From Amanita rubescens (Eukaryota; Basidiomycota; Agaricomycetes; Agaricales; Amanitaceae): a DNA stretch of 56,947 bases. The stretch is taken from contig WION01000335.1 of NCBI GenBank assembly GCA_015039365.1, forward strand, positions 1 to 56,947. Direction: 5' to 3'. The position numbers and the translations under genes were made by a program. The stretch's first letter is position 1; each line of letters begins with the position of its first letter. Shown here piece by piece: positions 45,605 to 55,968 of the stretch. Below the pieces are notes generated by a model, which did not search any database, was not told the origin of the DNA, and worked only from the letters and a program-made list of their open reading frames with translations.

Positions 45605-46625
45605 CTCGTTCAATGGCCAACATCGTTCTGCGACGAGTTTACCCTCAGCGAGTGAACCGCCGCTCCTCCCTCCGTCATTCCCAGCATTCCTTCGTCTTCG
45701 ACGTGCGACGAGGACGGCATCATCTAGAATGACAAACTTGACTTTACCCACAACCTTGTAGGTTGCGGCATTTAGACTAAAGATTCCTTCCATCTCGCTG
45801 ACAACGTGTCTTCCCGGCGTTATAGGAGCAAACTTGGCGGCACCCTCTATTGAGGAATGTAGTGATTGCATCTGGTTATAGTACATGACACGGAGGTCGG
45901 CAATGGAAGAACGTTTGTAGGTGGAAAGGGTAGACGAGGTCAAAGTTGTCGGATCTGGGATGTGCAAAAGGGATGGCATTGACTTGTATTCTGATAGTAG
46001 GTCCTTGAGCTCGAGTAATTCATTTTCGAGGGTGGTGATTTCCTTGGAGATAAGAACGAACTCTGCATAACTAAAAGACAAGGTTAACGCAACGTAGAAG
46101 TCGAAGATGTCTCGCATACTTTTTGAAGACGGTTCGTTGGAGGTCAGCGGCGGTGTCTTCTTTGGCAATGTGTAGCGACGATTGGAGAGACTTTAGTTCT
46201 GCTTCTGTCGAGTTGGCTAATTTGAGCTTGAGAACTAGGAAAGAATGTCAGGAGGGACCCATATGAAACACAAGAAGAGACGGACATGCGTCTGGATCAA
46301 AGGCCACTGAGTCAAGAAGCTTCTTGTCCTCTTTTGCTGTACGACTTCTAGCTTCGATGTCATTCTCAGCCTCGAACGAGATTCCTGGAGATGGACCTCT
46401 TGTTGGAATAGAAAAAGCTTGATGGTGTATTGCGGGAAGAGGAGGTTGGTTTAGTTCAGTAGGACTTGAAATTTCGGCATAGCGCGACATGCGCTTCTTA
46501 ATTTTGTCATCTACACGGGACTTTGCGCGGGGATCGCGAGGTGTTGATTGAGAGGGTGATTTTGTTAATTTTGTTGGAGTTCTACGTTGAGAGCGACGAG
46601 ATCTTAATGAGCGGAGAGACTGCAT
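43516..46625 (-). CDS. EXO84: Exocyst complex subunit Exo84 with Ser/Pro-rich C-terminal extension
   Basis: Exocyst subunit that helps tether secretory vesicles at sites of polarised growth. The N-terminus is basic (RSLRSRRSQRRTPTKLTK). It is followed by the conserved Vps51/Exo84 coiled region (LKLKLANSTEAELKSLQSSL, then FVLISKEITTLENELLELKD) and a PH domain (VVGKVKFVILDDAVLVARRR to ETHVYRTEHPADKKALLVQL). The helical CorEx-like bundle follows (LENKFSVLRSQLISALLEAL, FEGNIGAYIADLAIVCF). The last ~290 residues are a low-complexity extension with repeated SDRAPTP/SLKPDRAP units. Introns lie near 46288-46234, 46118-46070, 45574-45525 and several in the C-terminal core. It is head-to-head with the Sel1-repeat gene, 52 bp apart. 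A damaged copy of its 3' half is at 30978-33067. Confidence 0.92.
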
Positions 46626-46677
46626 TGTTGTTTGATCGGGAGCGAGTCACACACTCAGTACTCAGCTTACAACCCTC
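46626..46677. promoter_or_regulatory. Very short divergent promoter, EXO84 / Skt5-like
   Basis: 52 bp between divergent start codons. It is too short for two complete promoters with 5' UTRs, so transcription starts may overlap the opposite coding sequence or one true start codon may lie farther inside. Confidence 0.5.
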
Positions 46678-48149
46678 ATGCTCTCTGAAGACGATCTAGC
46701 TCACCACTCTTTAGAAGATCCAGACGCTGAAGCTGACGACTTTTTTAACGGTGCAGCTTCATCAAGCAACGGTTATCAACCAACTTATTCCCAATACCGT
46801 CCTACTGACTCTATTACTACTCATTCTACTCGTGCTCCTTCTCCACCTCCATCAGCTCCAATCCTCGATCATTCTCATCTCCGTCCAGGTAATCAAGCTT
46901 CTCTCCTCTCACATGAGCGCACCTTAGAACTCTACCGCGCTAATGCAAAGAAGACTCAAGACCCTGCCCTTCAATTCGAATTCGCCGTCTTCATGATAGA
47001 CGCTTCTAAGACATGGCCTATCCCACATAATACCCCCGGTAACCTCATTGAGGTAGAAAAGGCCCTAGACAAACGCGAAAATCTCATTCATGAAGCCACA
47101 GCCCTATTGAAGCGCCTCGCAGATAGAGGTCACCCAGCAAGCCAATACTTCCTTGCAGATTGCTACGCTAACGGTATCGGCACCAGCAAGAATAAGCAAG
47201 ACTTTGACCGCGCATACCCTCTTTTCGTGCTTGCCGCGAAACATGGTCATCCGGATGCCGCCTACCGCGCTGGCACGTGCTGCGAGAATGGGTGGGGGTG
47301 CAGACGAGAAAGCGCAAAGGCAGTGCAGTTTTATAGAAAGGCGGCTGCTTCCTTACATCCCGGTGCGATGTACCGTTTGGGTATAGCCGAGTTGAACGGC
47401 GAGCTTTCATTATCGAGGAGTCCGAAAGAAGGCGTAAAGTGGTTGAAACGCAGTGCGGAACACGCTACCGCCGAGTTTCCCCACGCGCTCCATGAACTCG
47501 CCCTGCTGCATGAGAGGGGCATCGATAACGTCCTTTTCATCGACCTTGAGTATTCCGTTGAATTGTTAGCACAGGCTGCCGAATTGGGGTACGCACCAAG
47601 CGCTTATCGGTTAGGCGAGTGCTACGAGTACGGCAAGATGGGTTGTCCACAAGACGCTGCCTTGTCGATCCACTATTATGTACGTCGGCTCTGTTTCCCA
47701 TGAAATCCAATTTTTTGAACTATCCCCTAGAATATTGCAGCTCAGCAAAATCACAGAGAAGCATGCTTTGCCTTGACAGCTTGGTACCTCGTCGGATCAC
47801 CCGGAGTCTTGCCTCAGTCTGACACAGAAGCCTTCCTCTGGTCTCAAAAAGCTGCAGAGGCTGGATTGACGAAGGCAATGTATGCCGTCGGATACTTTCT
47901 GGAAGTCGGCATTGGAACGCCGCAAAACATGACAGAGTCAGTTTTCCCGATAAATTCCACGTGCTATCCCTAACAACGGTCGGTTACAGGGCAATGTCAT
48001 GGTACAAACGCGCGGCGGAAAGGGGTGACAAGCGTGCCGCACAGAGACTTAAGGGCCCCAACCAGCACCACGGAGGGCCAGGGTCTGTGTTGGATCGTGA
48101 CGACTCGGAGGGTGGCAAGTCGAATGGAAAGGAATGTATCATCATGTAA
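46678..48149 (+). CDS. Sel1-repeat protein, Skt5/Chs4-like chitin synthase activator
   Basis: Predicted activator and bud-neck anchor of chitin synthase. A polar N-terminus of about 70 residues precedes a conserved LELYRANAKKTQDPALQFEF block. At least seven Sel1 repeats follow (GHPASQYFLADCYANGIGT, GHPDAAYRAGTCCENGWG, HPGAMYRLGIAELNGEL and others). Two introns (47681-47730 and 47939-47990) complete the frame. The protein ends with CIIM, a CaaX prenylation box as in yeast Skt5/Chs4, so membrane attachment through farnesylation is expected. Length about 455 residues. Basidiomycetes have several paralogues, so I give no symbol. Confidence 0.9.
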
Positions 48150-48591
48150 TGAATGACCCAGGTACGTAATCACATAGCGTTTGAGCCCCTCGATCATGAT
48201 TTGGGTCAAGATTACGACCAACTAGAGATGTCATAGAGCAGATGCATGGACAGAGGTTTATAAAGCTTAAAGGCATAATTTATCTTGCACCAGATATGGA
48301 CTGGACTTTTTCCTCTTCTTTTCGTTCCCAAACTTTAACACTTCTTGACACACACACATTATTAATGGATTACAAGTGTACCTCATGTCATTATGTTAGC
48401 TGCTCATAGCATTCCATTATACCGATGCGACTCGGTGAGATGCAGCTATTTATGGTATAGTAGGATCGTGCAATAATGACATCATTTTGCGCCCAGCAAA
48501 AGATGAAACAGGTTGGTAATGTACTGAGTAAGCTACGCCCTGGTGGATATAAAATTCAGAGCAAGTCGAGCCGACAATTCTCAAACTAGAC
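48150..48591. other. Intergenic interval
   Basis: About 0.44 kb: 3' UTR of the Sel1 gene and promoter of the MDR gene. No separate gene is seen. Confidence 0.55.
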
Positions 48592-49812
48592 ATGACAACT
48601 CCAAAGGAACACACCGCAATTGTCGCAACGGACGGAAAAGGACAAATCGACACCATCCAAGTCCCAACGCCCGAACCTGGTCCAGGAGAAGTTCTAATCA
48701 AAGTCGACTACGCAGCGTTTATCGCTTTCGATACCTACATCACTGATATTGGATACTATGTATCAGACTTTCCACATACCTTGGGCTTCGACGCTGCCGG
48801 AACCATTATCAAAGTCGGCGAAGACGTGAAGAACCTGCACATAGGCGATCGAGTGAGTACAAGTTATACTTTGGAAACGATAACGCGCTGATCGGGCGAT
48901 ACATAGGTCACCGCGTTCACATACGGCGCTTCGGCGCGAAAAGGCGCTCAGCAATTTATCGTCGCGCCCTACACCGTCTGCGCCAAAGTCCCAGACTCGC
49001 TCTCTCTCAAAGAGGCGGTGACGATTCCAGACAACTTTATCACGGCGTTTTATACCGTCTTTAACCAATTGGAGATTCCACGTCCGTCGTCTTTTCTGAA
49101 GGCCCCTACGCCTCCGAACGCGTTTATCCCTATCCTTGTGTATGGAGCCGGGACGATAGCTGGGCAATATGCCGTCCAGCTGTTGCATTTGGCTGGGTAC
49201 AAGAATATTATCGCGACTGCGTCCGTGCGTAATCACGAGCTTTTGAAATCGTTCGGTGCAACGCATGTGTTTGATTACCGGAGCCCGACGTTGGAGGAGG
49301 ACGTCGCGCGTGCAGTTGGTTCCGACGGCAAAGTGCCGATTGTGATTGACGGAGTTACGTCTGAAGGGACGCTCAAGATTATTGCGAAATTGGTTAGTCC
49401 CAAGGGTAAAGTCGCGTTGTTGCTTCCCGTAAAAGAGGGAGATTCTGTTGCGGTACACAAGGATGGCGGACAGATGTTCTTGGAATATCCAGAGGAGAGA
49501 AATCCACTTCCAAAAGGTACAAAGTCAATTGGCGTTCGGACGTTCTTGTACCAGAACGTGAGTCTCTCGTTACGAAACGGGAAGTCAATTGATCTCATTG
49601 CGTGCTTTTTTATTTAGGATCCGTGGCTTAAAGAACATTTAATGCCAGACGTTTTACCAGAGCTCCTGGCGGCTGGATTAATCAAACCTTCTCGAGTGCG
49701 TTTGTTCGATAAAGGCCCGATTCTGGACCGAATCAAAGAGGGTTTAGATCTGTTGAGAGATAACAAAGTCAGTGGAGAGAAAGTGGTAGTAAAGATTGAT
49801 CAAGATGCCTGA
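48592..49812 (+). CDS. Zinc-independent MDR oxidoreductase (alcohol dehydrogenase-like)
   Basis: Medium-chain dehydrogenase/reductase of the fungal trans-enoyl reductase/ToxD-like class. It has an N-terminal GroES-like domain (PEPGPGEVLIKVDYAAF, TLGFDAAGTIIKVG) and a Rossmann fold with ILVYGAGTIAGQYAVQLLHL for NAD(P)H. The usual catalytic zinc Cys/His positions and the four-Cys structural zinc loop are absent, so it is probably a quinone/enone reductase type. Two introns at 48854-48906 and 49558-49617. It ends DKVSGEKVVVKI-like at 49812. It is followed on the same strand by the RNase III-like gene. Substrate unknown; no biosynthetic cluster is seen around it. Confidence 0.88.
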
Positions 49813-49868
49813 GTATATATACGATTTTGAAATGAAAGCCTCTACCTCGGCGGAACGTTCCGAGCTGT
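49811..49868. repeat. Upstream repeat with 12-bp palindrome, copy 1
   Basis: About 58 bp closely matching 53815-53876. The shared core is ACCTCGGCGGAACGTTCCGA with the perfect palindrome CGGAACGTTCCG (49851-49862). It lies just after the MDR stop codon and just before, or at, the start of the RNase III-like gene. Confidence 0.75.
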
Positions 49869-51065
49869 GCCCACTGCTAACTTCGGGACCGCGCGGGTGG
49901 ATGGCGCAGAAGCCAATAATGTCTGTGCCTCCGCTACCGAAGATCGACGGAGACGCCCACATTATTCTCGACGTTTACACGCACAGTTCTCTCAGAAGTC
50001 ACCTTGGAGCGAATGAATATTCGAATGATGAGTATGGCGACGCAGATCGCCTTGCGTTACTAGGAAAGGAGGTTCTTGACTTGGCGATAACGCACTACTG
50101 GTATCGCAAGTTGCCTCAAATTTCCGCAGATCAGCTCATGGTGAGTATCCCCCCGTTCATCGCCCATGCTAAAATTCGTTAATAATGTGTTATTTAGGTA
50201 AAACGGCTTGAGTCGCTGTCGGAAGAACGACTCAAAGAATGTATTAACGGGTACAACCTAGCCCGCAAACTGCGATATGCACCGAACGTCCCCGTGGATG
50301 CTGAGGTAAATCTTTACTTGGTCAACTGTACTTTACTCAACAGCACAGCTCAGATGTGTCGGTCCTTCCTTGACACTTACGTTGGAGTGCTATTCATTCG
50401 CAACGGGTTACCCGAGGTTCAAGACTTTGTGTCGAAGCTGATCGATCCAAACGCAACTCCAGAGGACACTGAAATGGTGATGGACACCGTTCTTTTGAAT
50501 CCCAGGCTAGCTCCACCCCCGCCCACCCACCCACCGCCACCGCCACCTCCTCCTGATTACAACACCCCTCCCGCAGGGTACAACAATGGGATATCCCTTG
50601 CTGTGTTTAATCAGGTCGCAACGCAAAGGGGCTTTGCAATCACCTGGTCTGCGGAATCAACTGGTCCCCCTCACCTTCCCACATGGACGGTCAGATGCTG
50701 CTGTGAGTATCGAGACCCCCATTTATTGATTGATCGATTGATTGAAAAATAATGGCCAAGTGAACGGTATAGAGAAAGGACGTGGCACCGGCAGAAGCCA
50801 GAAAAGCGCAAAAGAAGATGCGGCTCGACATGCATGGACCATAATGAATGGCTTTTCCTGTAGGCCCCCCATACACTTCTCTAATATTGCATATGGACTC
50901 ATTCTTAAGCAGATTAACGTTATTTTGCTTTGGAATGGATTTTGGACAACGCAACCTTGTTCCCAATCTCATGTAAGATGGTTCATGTTTGCCTGGAGCT
51001 CAATTGAAATAATTGGATGTCTAAACATGGCATTTAGACATCCAATTATTATGATGGAACACTGA
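49838..51065 (+). CDS. Degenerate RNase III-like / dsRBD protein
   Basis: An N-terminal RNase III-like domain (LPKIDGDAHIILDVYTHSSL, then DADRLALLGKEVLDLAI and VKRLESLSEERLKECI) is followed by DTYVGVLFIRNGLPEVQDF, a poly-Pro linker, and a C-terminal double-stranded RNA binding domain (SLAVFNQVATQRGF, TWTVRC, then GRGTGRSQKSAKEDAARHAW). The RNase III signature E-x-L-E-x-L-G-D reads A-D-R-L-A-L-L-G-K, so two acidic metal ligands are gone and cleavage is unlikely; RNA binding may remain. Introns at 50141-50197, 50306-50353 (48 nt, stop-free) and 50701-50758. The ATG at 49838 has a good context; 49805 overlaps the MDR gene, and 49901 or 49919 are also possible. The dsRBD ends near 50860; the open frame continues to 51065, but that tail is probably not all coding. 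Confidence 0.8.
51008..51050. repeat. Perfect 18-bp inverted repeat (hairpin)
   Basis: Arms 51008-51025 and 51033-51050 are perfectly complementary, with a 7-nt loop CATGGCA. It lies in the 3' region of the RNase III-like gene. It may be an RNA hairpin in the 3' UTR or the remnant of a small inverted-repeat element. Confidence 0.8.
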
Positions 51066-51216
51066 GCAATTTTTTTCATACTAAGGCGAGAACTTAGATA
51101 ATATGTAACTATGTTTTATATGTGAACTTCATGTGGAATGCACAACATGCAATATGGTCGCTGGTCGTATGTGAGCGCAATTCCAAAATGCTTAGGCTTG
51201 GACGGAGAGTCATCAT

Positions 51217-51730
51217 TCACCGATTACCGTGATTCGCCACTGCGGCTGGGTTCTTAGTTTGGCTTAAGTTACCTTTCTTGTCCCTCTCCATCTCGTCCAC
51301 GCTCTCCTGATACTGCGCAATGTTTTGCTCTTGGAGGTAGCGTCCTATCCGTGCAGTATCGGCAACAAGATGGATAAAATTGTCATCTTGGAGAGATTTC
51401 ATAAGTTTGTCTTCGCAACAGTGTGTTTGCGCTCCCGTAGATTGACTTCTTTCTGTAATGAGACGCAAGGTCTTCGACGGCTTCCACAGCTGTAACTTGC
51501 ACTTCCTAATTTTGCGAAGGATATAGTTAACTCAAAACAAGATTAAGACACTAACTGCATAGTATGCCTTCGCGTTCATAGTAATCATACCATTGAAGCA
51601 TCTCGAATCGTCCTTGTTCTTCTCGGTTTCCTCAACCAAATCCCTTTCACGTTTACGTCAGTGATAGCGAGATGATCCTTGAAGGAGCACGAACGATTCT
51701 GTCCTCGAGCTTTTCCGCGGCAATCAAGGC
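51217..51730 (-). pseudogene. Coiled-coil protein relic
   Basis: The minus strand gives, in order and in changing frames, ALIAAEKLEDRIVRAPSRII (about 51725-51650), KDDSRCFNGMITMNAKAYYA, EVQVTAVEAVEDL, then RLITERSQSTGAQ to YQESVDEMERDKKG (down to about 51270). These are amphipathic, coiled-coil-like segments with a coding look, but stops and frame changes separate them. The KLEDRIVRAPSRI piece is reminiscent of the Nuf2 kinetochore protein coiled coil; this is a weak guess. Most likely a broken gene copy. Confidence 0.4.
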
Positions 51731-52582
51731 TTTCTGGATGTAAAAATTACCAAAGATGGGATGTGGCTCGTACATAACTGTTTTTCAGCTTAAGGTACTA
51801 ATCCTCAGCCTCACGTTTCAGTCTTCTAACGTGCTTTGATGTATATCATCAAGAGCGTACCTATTCGGCGCAATCGATCAGAATGCGATAGAACATGGCA
51901 ACGGGACTTGTATATAGTTCCGAGCTAGTACCCTCACCGTTCACGACGCGTCCTGACTCGTCTGGCTTCCCTCTTATCATCTCCTCCACGTTCTCGTAGC
52001 AGTGTTAGAGTGATTGAGAGGTCGACGCGAGAGCCGACAGCTGTCTAGGCCAGGCCTTGAAATATTCCGAGGACCGGTTTTGACTCCAAGTCGTCCTCAT
52101 CTTTTGAAGCCTGTTATATGCACATGGATACCGTTAAGTAAAATTGATCGGCGAAACGGCGAGGAAAGAAAGAGAAAGAAAAGGGCTGTGGATTTACCAT
52201 TGACCGAGCTGCGCTTACGCAGCTGTTCTTCCCTTCTCTCGTTCTCCAGTCCCCACCTCGACCCTCCCTAACCCCTCTGTTGTGCTCTTCTCGATCATAG
52301 TGCTGCAGCAGAAGCGATCAAAAGGTGATAGAGCTAGCAGGGGCAGGAGTACCAATTGTGGGACCAAAACGACTAACGTCACTAATGGATCAGCATACTA
52401 GCTTCGTAATTCCGAAAAGTCCGCTTTGAGATTCCTAGGCAGTAGACGACACTGATACTATAGAACTGCGCTGAGCAGTAACTAGTAACCCTACACTAGG
52501 TTTACAAAACTATCTATACCTCATCCAAACATTCCAGACATTTATGCAAACCGCTAAAACTACAGCACATGGTCCTACAGTG
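51731..52582. other. Intergenic, no gene seen
   Basis: About 0.85 kb with no supported frame. The left edge may continue the coiled-coil relic. Confidence 0.4.
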
Positions 52583-53413
52583 CTATTGGGGCCGGCCAAA
52601 GCTAGACAGTGTGTGAGCGTTTGGATATTCCCTCTTTGAGCAATAACTTACAGCTGCAAAACTTTCATTATATCGCAGCTGGATAGCAGTGATATCCTGT
52701 GGCGTGGCAGCTCCTATGCGAAATAGAAACATCTTGCCACGTTGGAATAAGACATTTCTCCAGCTTTCGGCTTGCTCAAGGATGGCGATTTCATTATCAT
52801 TGGCTAAGATTAGCCTGATAATTCTCGTGGTCGAATAGACGAACCAGAAGCAGTTTTCCTGGAATGCGTTGTAGTGTGGGGTATAGTCGGAGACTGAACG
52901 GAGAACACATGCAAGTTGGACCATATTCATTTGAATGTTTTGGCCAAGGACAGTTGGTCTAAGTCTCCAGATCGTTGTTGACCAGTACGGTTCCGGTGTT
53001 GCATGACTGCAGATGATTCGATCGTTCGAGGTCCCAGAAGACATCGAGGAGCCGAAAATAGTCCTATCGACAAGGATGAAAAAAGAGCGTTCTGGTTTCA
53101 TGGTAGAGTCTGGAGCTGGAATGTGCCGGATTTCCACAATGAGTGCCTCGTGCTGTATGAACAGATATCGTTTGACGATTGATATTTCATGAATCCAATA
53201 CTCCTGGGGTCGAGGTAGGCCAGAATAGGAACGTTCGTACAGCCGATAGACCGTCTCTGAAAACAGCCCAACATTATGGCGCGTTGACAGTATATCAAAG
53301 AATTGTTCAGCCATTGGTATATGAGGGGGGTGGGGAAAGAAGGTGGTCAGTTTAATGACCTTCGCTTCACCTGCCATTTTATAATCTGAGAGAGCGGCGA
53401 CTGGTGGTGTCAT
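52583..53413 (-). CDS. NCxWF-family protein B (unknown; possible permuted papain-like fold)
   Basis: 276 residues, paralogous to the protein at 35266-36156. Conserved blocks are EYWIHEISIVKRYLFIQHE followed by ALIVEIRH (residues about 72-99), a STTIWRL strand, then NMVQLACVLRSVS and AFQENCFWF (about 170-200), with IRLILANDNEIAI and LRYNESFAAV near the end. The invariant His, Cys and Trp suggest a cysteine-centred active site in a circularly permuted NlpC/P60-like fold, but this is inference. A methionine at about 53376 (MAGEAK) is an alternative start. An upstream open frame (53657-53445, TGIDFAELSAIVDWLQRIGE) could be a 5' exon or a separate relic. The gene is divergent from uL10m. Confidence 0.6.
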   Translation of the reverse strand: MTPPVAALSDYKMAGEAKVIKLTTFFPHPPHIPMAEQFFDILSTRHNVGLFSETVYRLYERSYSGLPRPQEYWIHEISIVKRYLFIQHEALIVEIRHIPAPDSTMKPERSFFILVDRTIFGSSMSSGTSNDRIICSHATPEPYWSTTIWRLRPTVLGQNIQMNMVQLACVLRSVSDYTPHYNAFQENCFWFVYSTTRIIRLILANDNEIAILEQAESWRNVLFQRGKMFLFRIGAATPQDITAIQLRYNESFAAVSYCSKREYPNAHTLSSFGRPQ

Positions 53414-53814
53414 GGTTGGTTCTGATCGTTTTCGTCAGTCATCATCAATTATCGATCAAGTGCAGTTTTGACGTACAGTAAAAGTTGATGTTCAAGTTGT
53501 GGGCAGGCAGTAAGAGCCCAAGACAAGGGGTGTTCACCCTATGCTTGGTCTCACCTATCCGCTGCAGCCAATCAACTATGGCTGACAGCTCAGCGAAGTC
53601 AATACCCGTGGTGCCTGCGGGTACGCCGCCGGTCACTGCGCGTATGCTGCTCTCCATGGCTGATGGGCGCGTCTACACAGTTTGATGGCCTCCTCGAGAC
53701 TGCCCACGCGTATACAGGCGCAGCAGGCTTCTTTTGTAGCTCTACGTGTTGCCTGGGAGTGAAAAAATTGACATGCGGGTGACCTCGGTCTAACCCACCG
53801 AGAGTGGTCTGGTC
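53414..53814. other. Interval between NCxWF gene B and the uL10m upstream repeat
   Basis: Holds a minus-strand open frame (53657-53445) with protein-like content (MESSIRAVTGGVPAGTTG) that may be an upstream exon of the NCxWF gene. Otherwise nothing recognisable. Confidence 0.4.
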
Positions 53815-53876
53815 CTGAGTATATATGTGAAGTATTGAAATGAAAGTCTGTACCTCGGCGGAACGTTCCGAGTTGT
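53815..53876. repeat. Upstream repeat with 12-bp palindrome, copy 2
   Basis: Matches 49811-49868; the palindrome CGGAACGTTCCG is at 53859-53870. It lies 35 bp before the uL10m start codon, so it is within the promoter or 5' UTR. Confidence 0.75.
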
Positions 53877-53910
53877 GGTGGTCGACCGTGGGAGTCTCCT
53901 CCACGCGAAA

Positions 53911-54789
53911 ATGCTCAACGCGCTCCGTCATCGCGGTTCGTCACAGGCAGTGTCAACGGCTTCTCTAATACCGAGCTCATCTCGCGGATACGCCATCTCT
54001 GTTCAGCCTGTACAACCACTTTCAGGAAGAACAGGACCCCGCACATTCAAGGGCAAAAAAGCGTTCCAGTACAACTGGTACACGAACATTCTTAACGAGA
54101 CCAATGGCGCCCCCTTGTTATTCCTCAATCATGCAGACTTCTCCGCAGAGCGGTATATCAAGCTGCGCCAAGACATTGCTGCTGCTGCCAGTCGCATTCG
54201 ACCTCCATCGCTTAGCGCACCTACACCAGCGCCCATTATTCCCCAGCCCAAGCTGACAGCAATTCGGACAGCCATTTTTGGTGCTGCCCTACGAGACTAT
54301 CCAGATGTCAACATGGACGAGGTGGAAAAAATGTTGGAAGGAACAAGCGGGAACTTTGCCGTCCTCTCTCTACCCAGCTTTGATCCTCCTTTGCTCGCTG
54401 CTGTCTTGCGTGCTATGGAAAAATCCGTACCACCTCGTCCTCCCAAGACTGAAGAAGATATCAAGCGCGCGCTGGCGGAGAAGAATGCGGACCCGGAGAA
54501 TCCGGGTAGACGGGTGAAGAAGCAGCGGCCGTTGTTGACGCCGGATTTGAGACTTGTGGGGGCGTTTATTGAGGGAAAGGTGTTCTTACCTCCGGGAGTA
54601 GCAGATGCGTCGAAGTTGCCGACGTTGGATACGCTGAGAGCACAGATTGTGGGATTGTTGAGCCAGCCGGGCATGCAGATTGCAGCGTTGCTGAACGAGG
54701 CTGGTGGTGCCAAGTTGGCGCGGACGCTGGAGGGATTGAAGAAAAGTATGGAAGAAGAGGCCGGCGGGACGCCACCGCCGTCATCGTAG
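53911..54789 (+). CDS. Mitochondrial large ribosomal subunit protein uL10m
   Basis: Single-exon, 292 residues. It begins with a mitochondrial-type presequence (MLNALRHRGSSQAVSTASLI, rich in Arg/Ser, followed by RGYA). The body fits uL10m (yeast Mrpl11): TFKGKKAFQYNWYTNIL, PLLFLNHADFSAERYIKLRQ and VGAFIEGKVFLPPGV. The conserved late part is LDTLRAQIVGLLSQPGMQIA, like the ribosomal L10 P-stalk base helix. The start at 53911 is the first ATG giving the presequence; the frame is open from 53875. A copy of the palindromic repeat precedes it. Confidence 0.88.
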   Translation: MLNALRHRGSSQAVSTASLIPSSSRGYAISVQPVQPLSGRTGPRTFKGKKAFQYNWYTNILNETNGAPLLFLNHADFSAERYIKLRQDIAAAASRIRPPSLSAPTPAPIIPQPKLTAIRTAIFGAALRDYPDVNMDEVEKMLEGTSGNFAVLSLPSFDPPLLAAVLRAMEKSVPPRPPKTEEDIKRALAEKNADPENPGRRVKKQRPLLTPDLRLVGAFIEGKVFLPPGVADASKLPTLDTLRAQIVGLLSQPGMQIAALLNEAGGAKLARTLEGLKKSMEEEAGGTPPPSS

Positions 54790-55968
54790 ATGGAATACCT
54801 TTCTGGATTAATTGTCCCGGGTCATGGGTTGCTCATGCTGATGCTGTCCTCGAGACATACGATTCACAGATTCTCATCAATCCACATCCCTATTAATAGA
54901 AGGGACCACAGTTCCTGTTAATAAATAACGTTAACGTTAATTCTCCGGTGTATCGGAGATTGTGCCATATTGCTAAGCTGCCTACAGACACTGACAATTC
55001 TAGCTAGCTCTCCGTTGTCGGAGGTTGTTTTAAGCTTTGACTGTTGCGGTCCACATGCTTACTCGCAGTGAGTCACTACTAGTCGCTAACATTGTAAGAG
55101 ACCGCGTCGTTTCATGTCAGTCCGGTGCCGAAACGGTAACTTACCCTCATGTGCTGCATCACATCCTCTTTGGCAGGTAATTGCGCGTCGAGTCAGCCGG
55201 CGGCACGGCTCGTTGATTTTGAGTGCAACAGCTACACACACATTTTTACATCACGAAGCTTATGTAAGTAGTCATCGATCGAACGCTGAGAAAGACAGGA
55301 CCGATTGCGACAAAATGGCCATAGCCCCTTAATTGTGGAGCAACTTCCGAGTATGGTTTAGTTCAGTTACCTGAACATTTGCACCTTTTTGGTATCTCGC
55401 TAAATTCTAGCATGGGAGTCCAGGACACGATTTTACAACAAATACAGTCTACAGCTAAGTAATACAGTATTTTCAACAGGAATAGGCAATTTGGGAGGAT
55501 AAATATGAGCGAAAGGAAACAAAGGCACGGTGCCGGTCGCGTTTCATCAAAGATAGAATATTTCACAACGCCGCGCTGTTCTCAGGATAACTTGACACCG
55601 CGGGAACGTATACGAGACAAACCTTACGTTACATAACCGAGCCGGAAGGTATCCGACTCGTGCAAGACGCGAGTAGTAGAGGCAAGAAAAGGTTTCTTGA
55701 CCGGAAATCGAACCACTAGTCACGCGAAGTGCGGTAAAAATGGCCGAGAACATACGTATCTAGGCGGACTCTTCAAATGACCGACTATTGTTTAGCCACA
55801 GCGGACCGATTAGATCATCGATGAACCAATACTGGTGTGGTCAGCGGTCTCAAGACACATTTTCCATTACGCACCAATACGCTTAAGGTATACGGCCTAT
55901 AAAAACCAGACCTATCATGTCCCTTGCCTCCTTCATACCGACCAGCCCCAATCCCAGAGTCACTGAAC
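54790..55968. other. Intergenic, promoter region of the ABC transporter
   Basis: About 1.2 kb without a gene. A GGTTCGATTTCC sequence on the minus strand near 55705-55716 resembles a tRNA B box but no tRNA can be folded around it. The region upstream of 55969 is likely the transporter promoter. Confidence 0.5.

Noticed and set aside
55695..55725. Perfect-looking B box GGTTCGATTTCC on the minus strand
   Set aside because: No T-stem complementarity and no A box at a suitable distance, so no tRNA.
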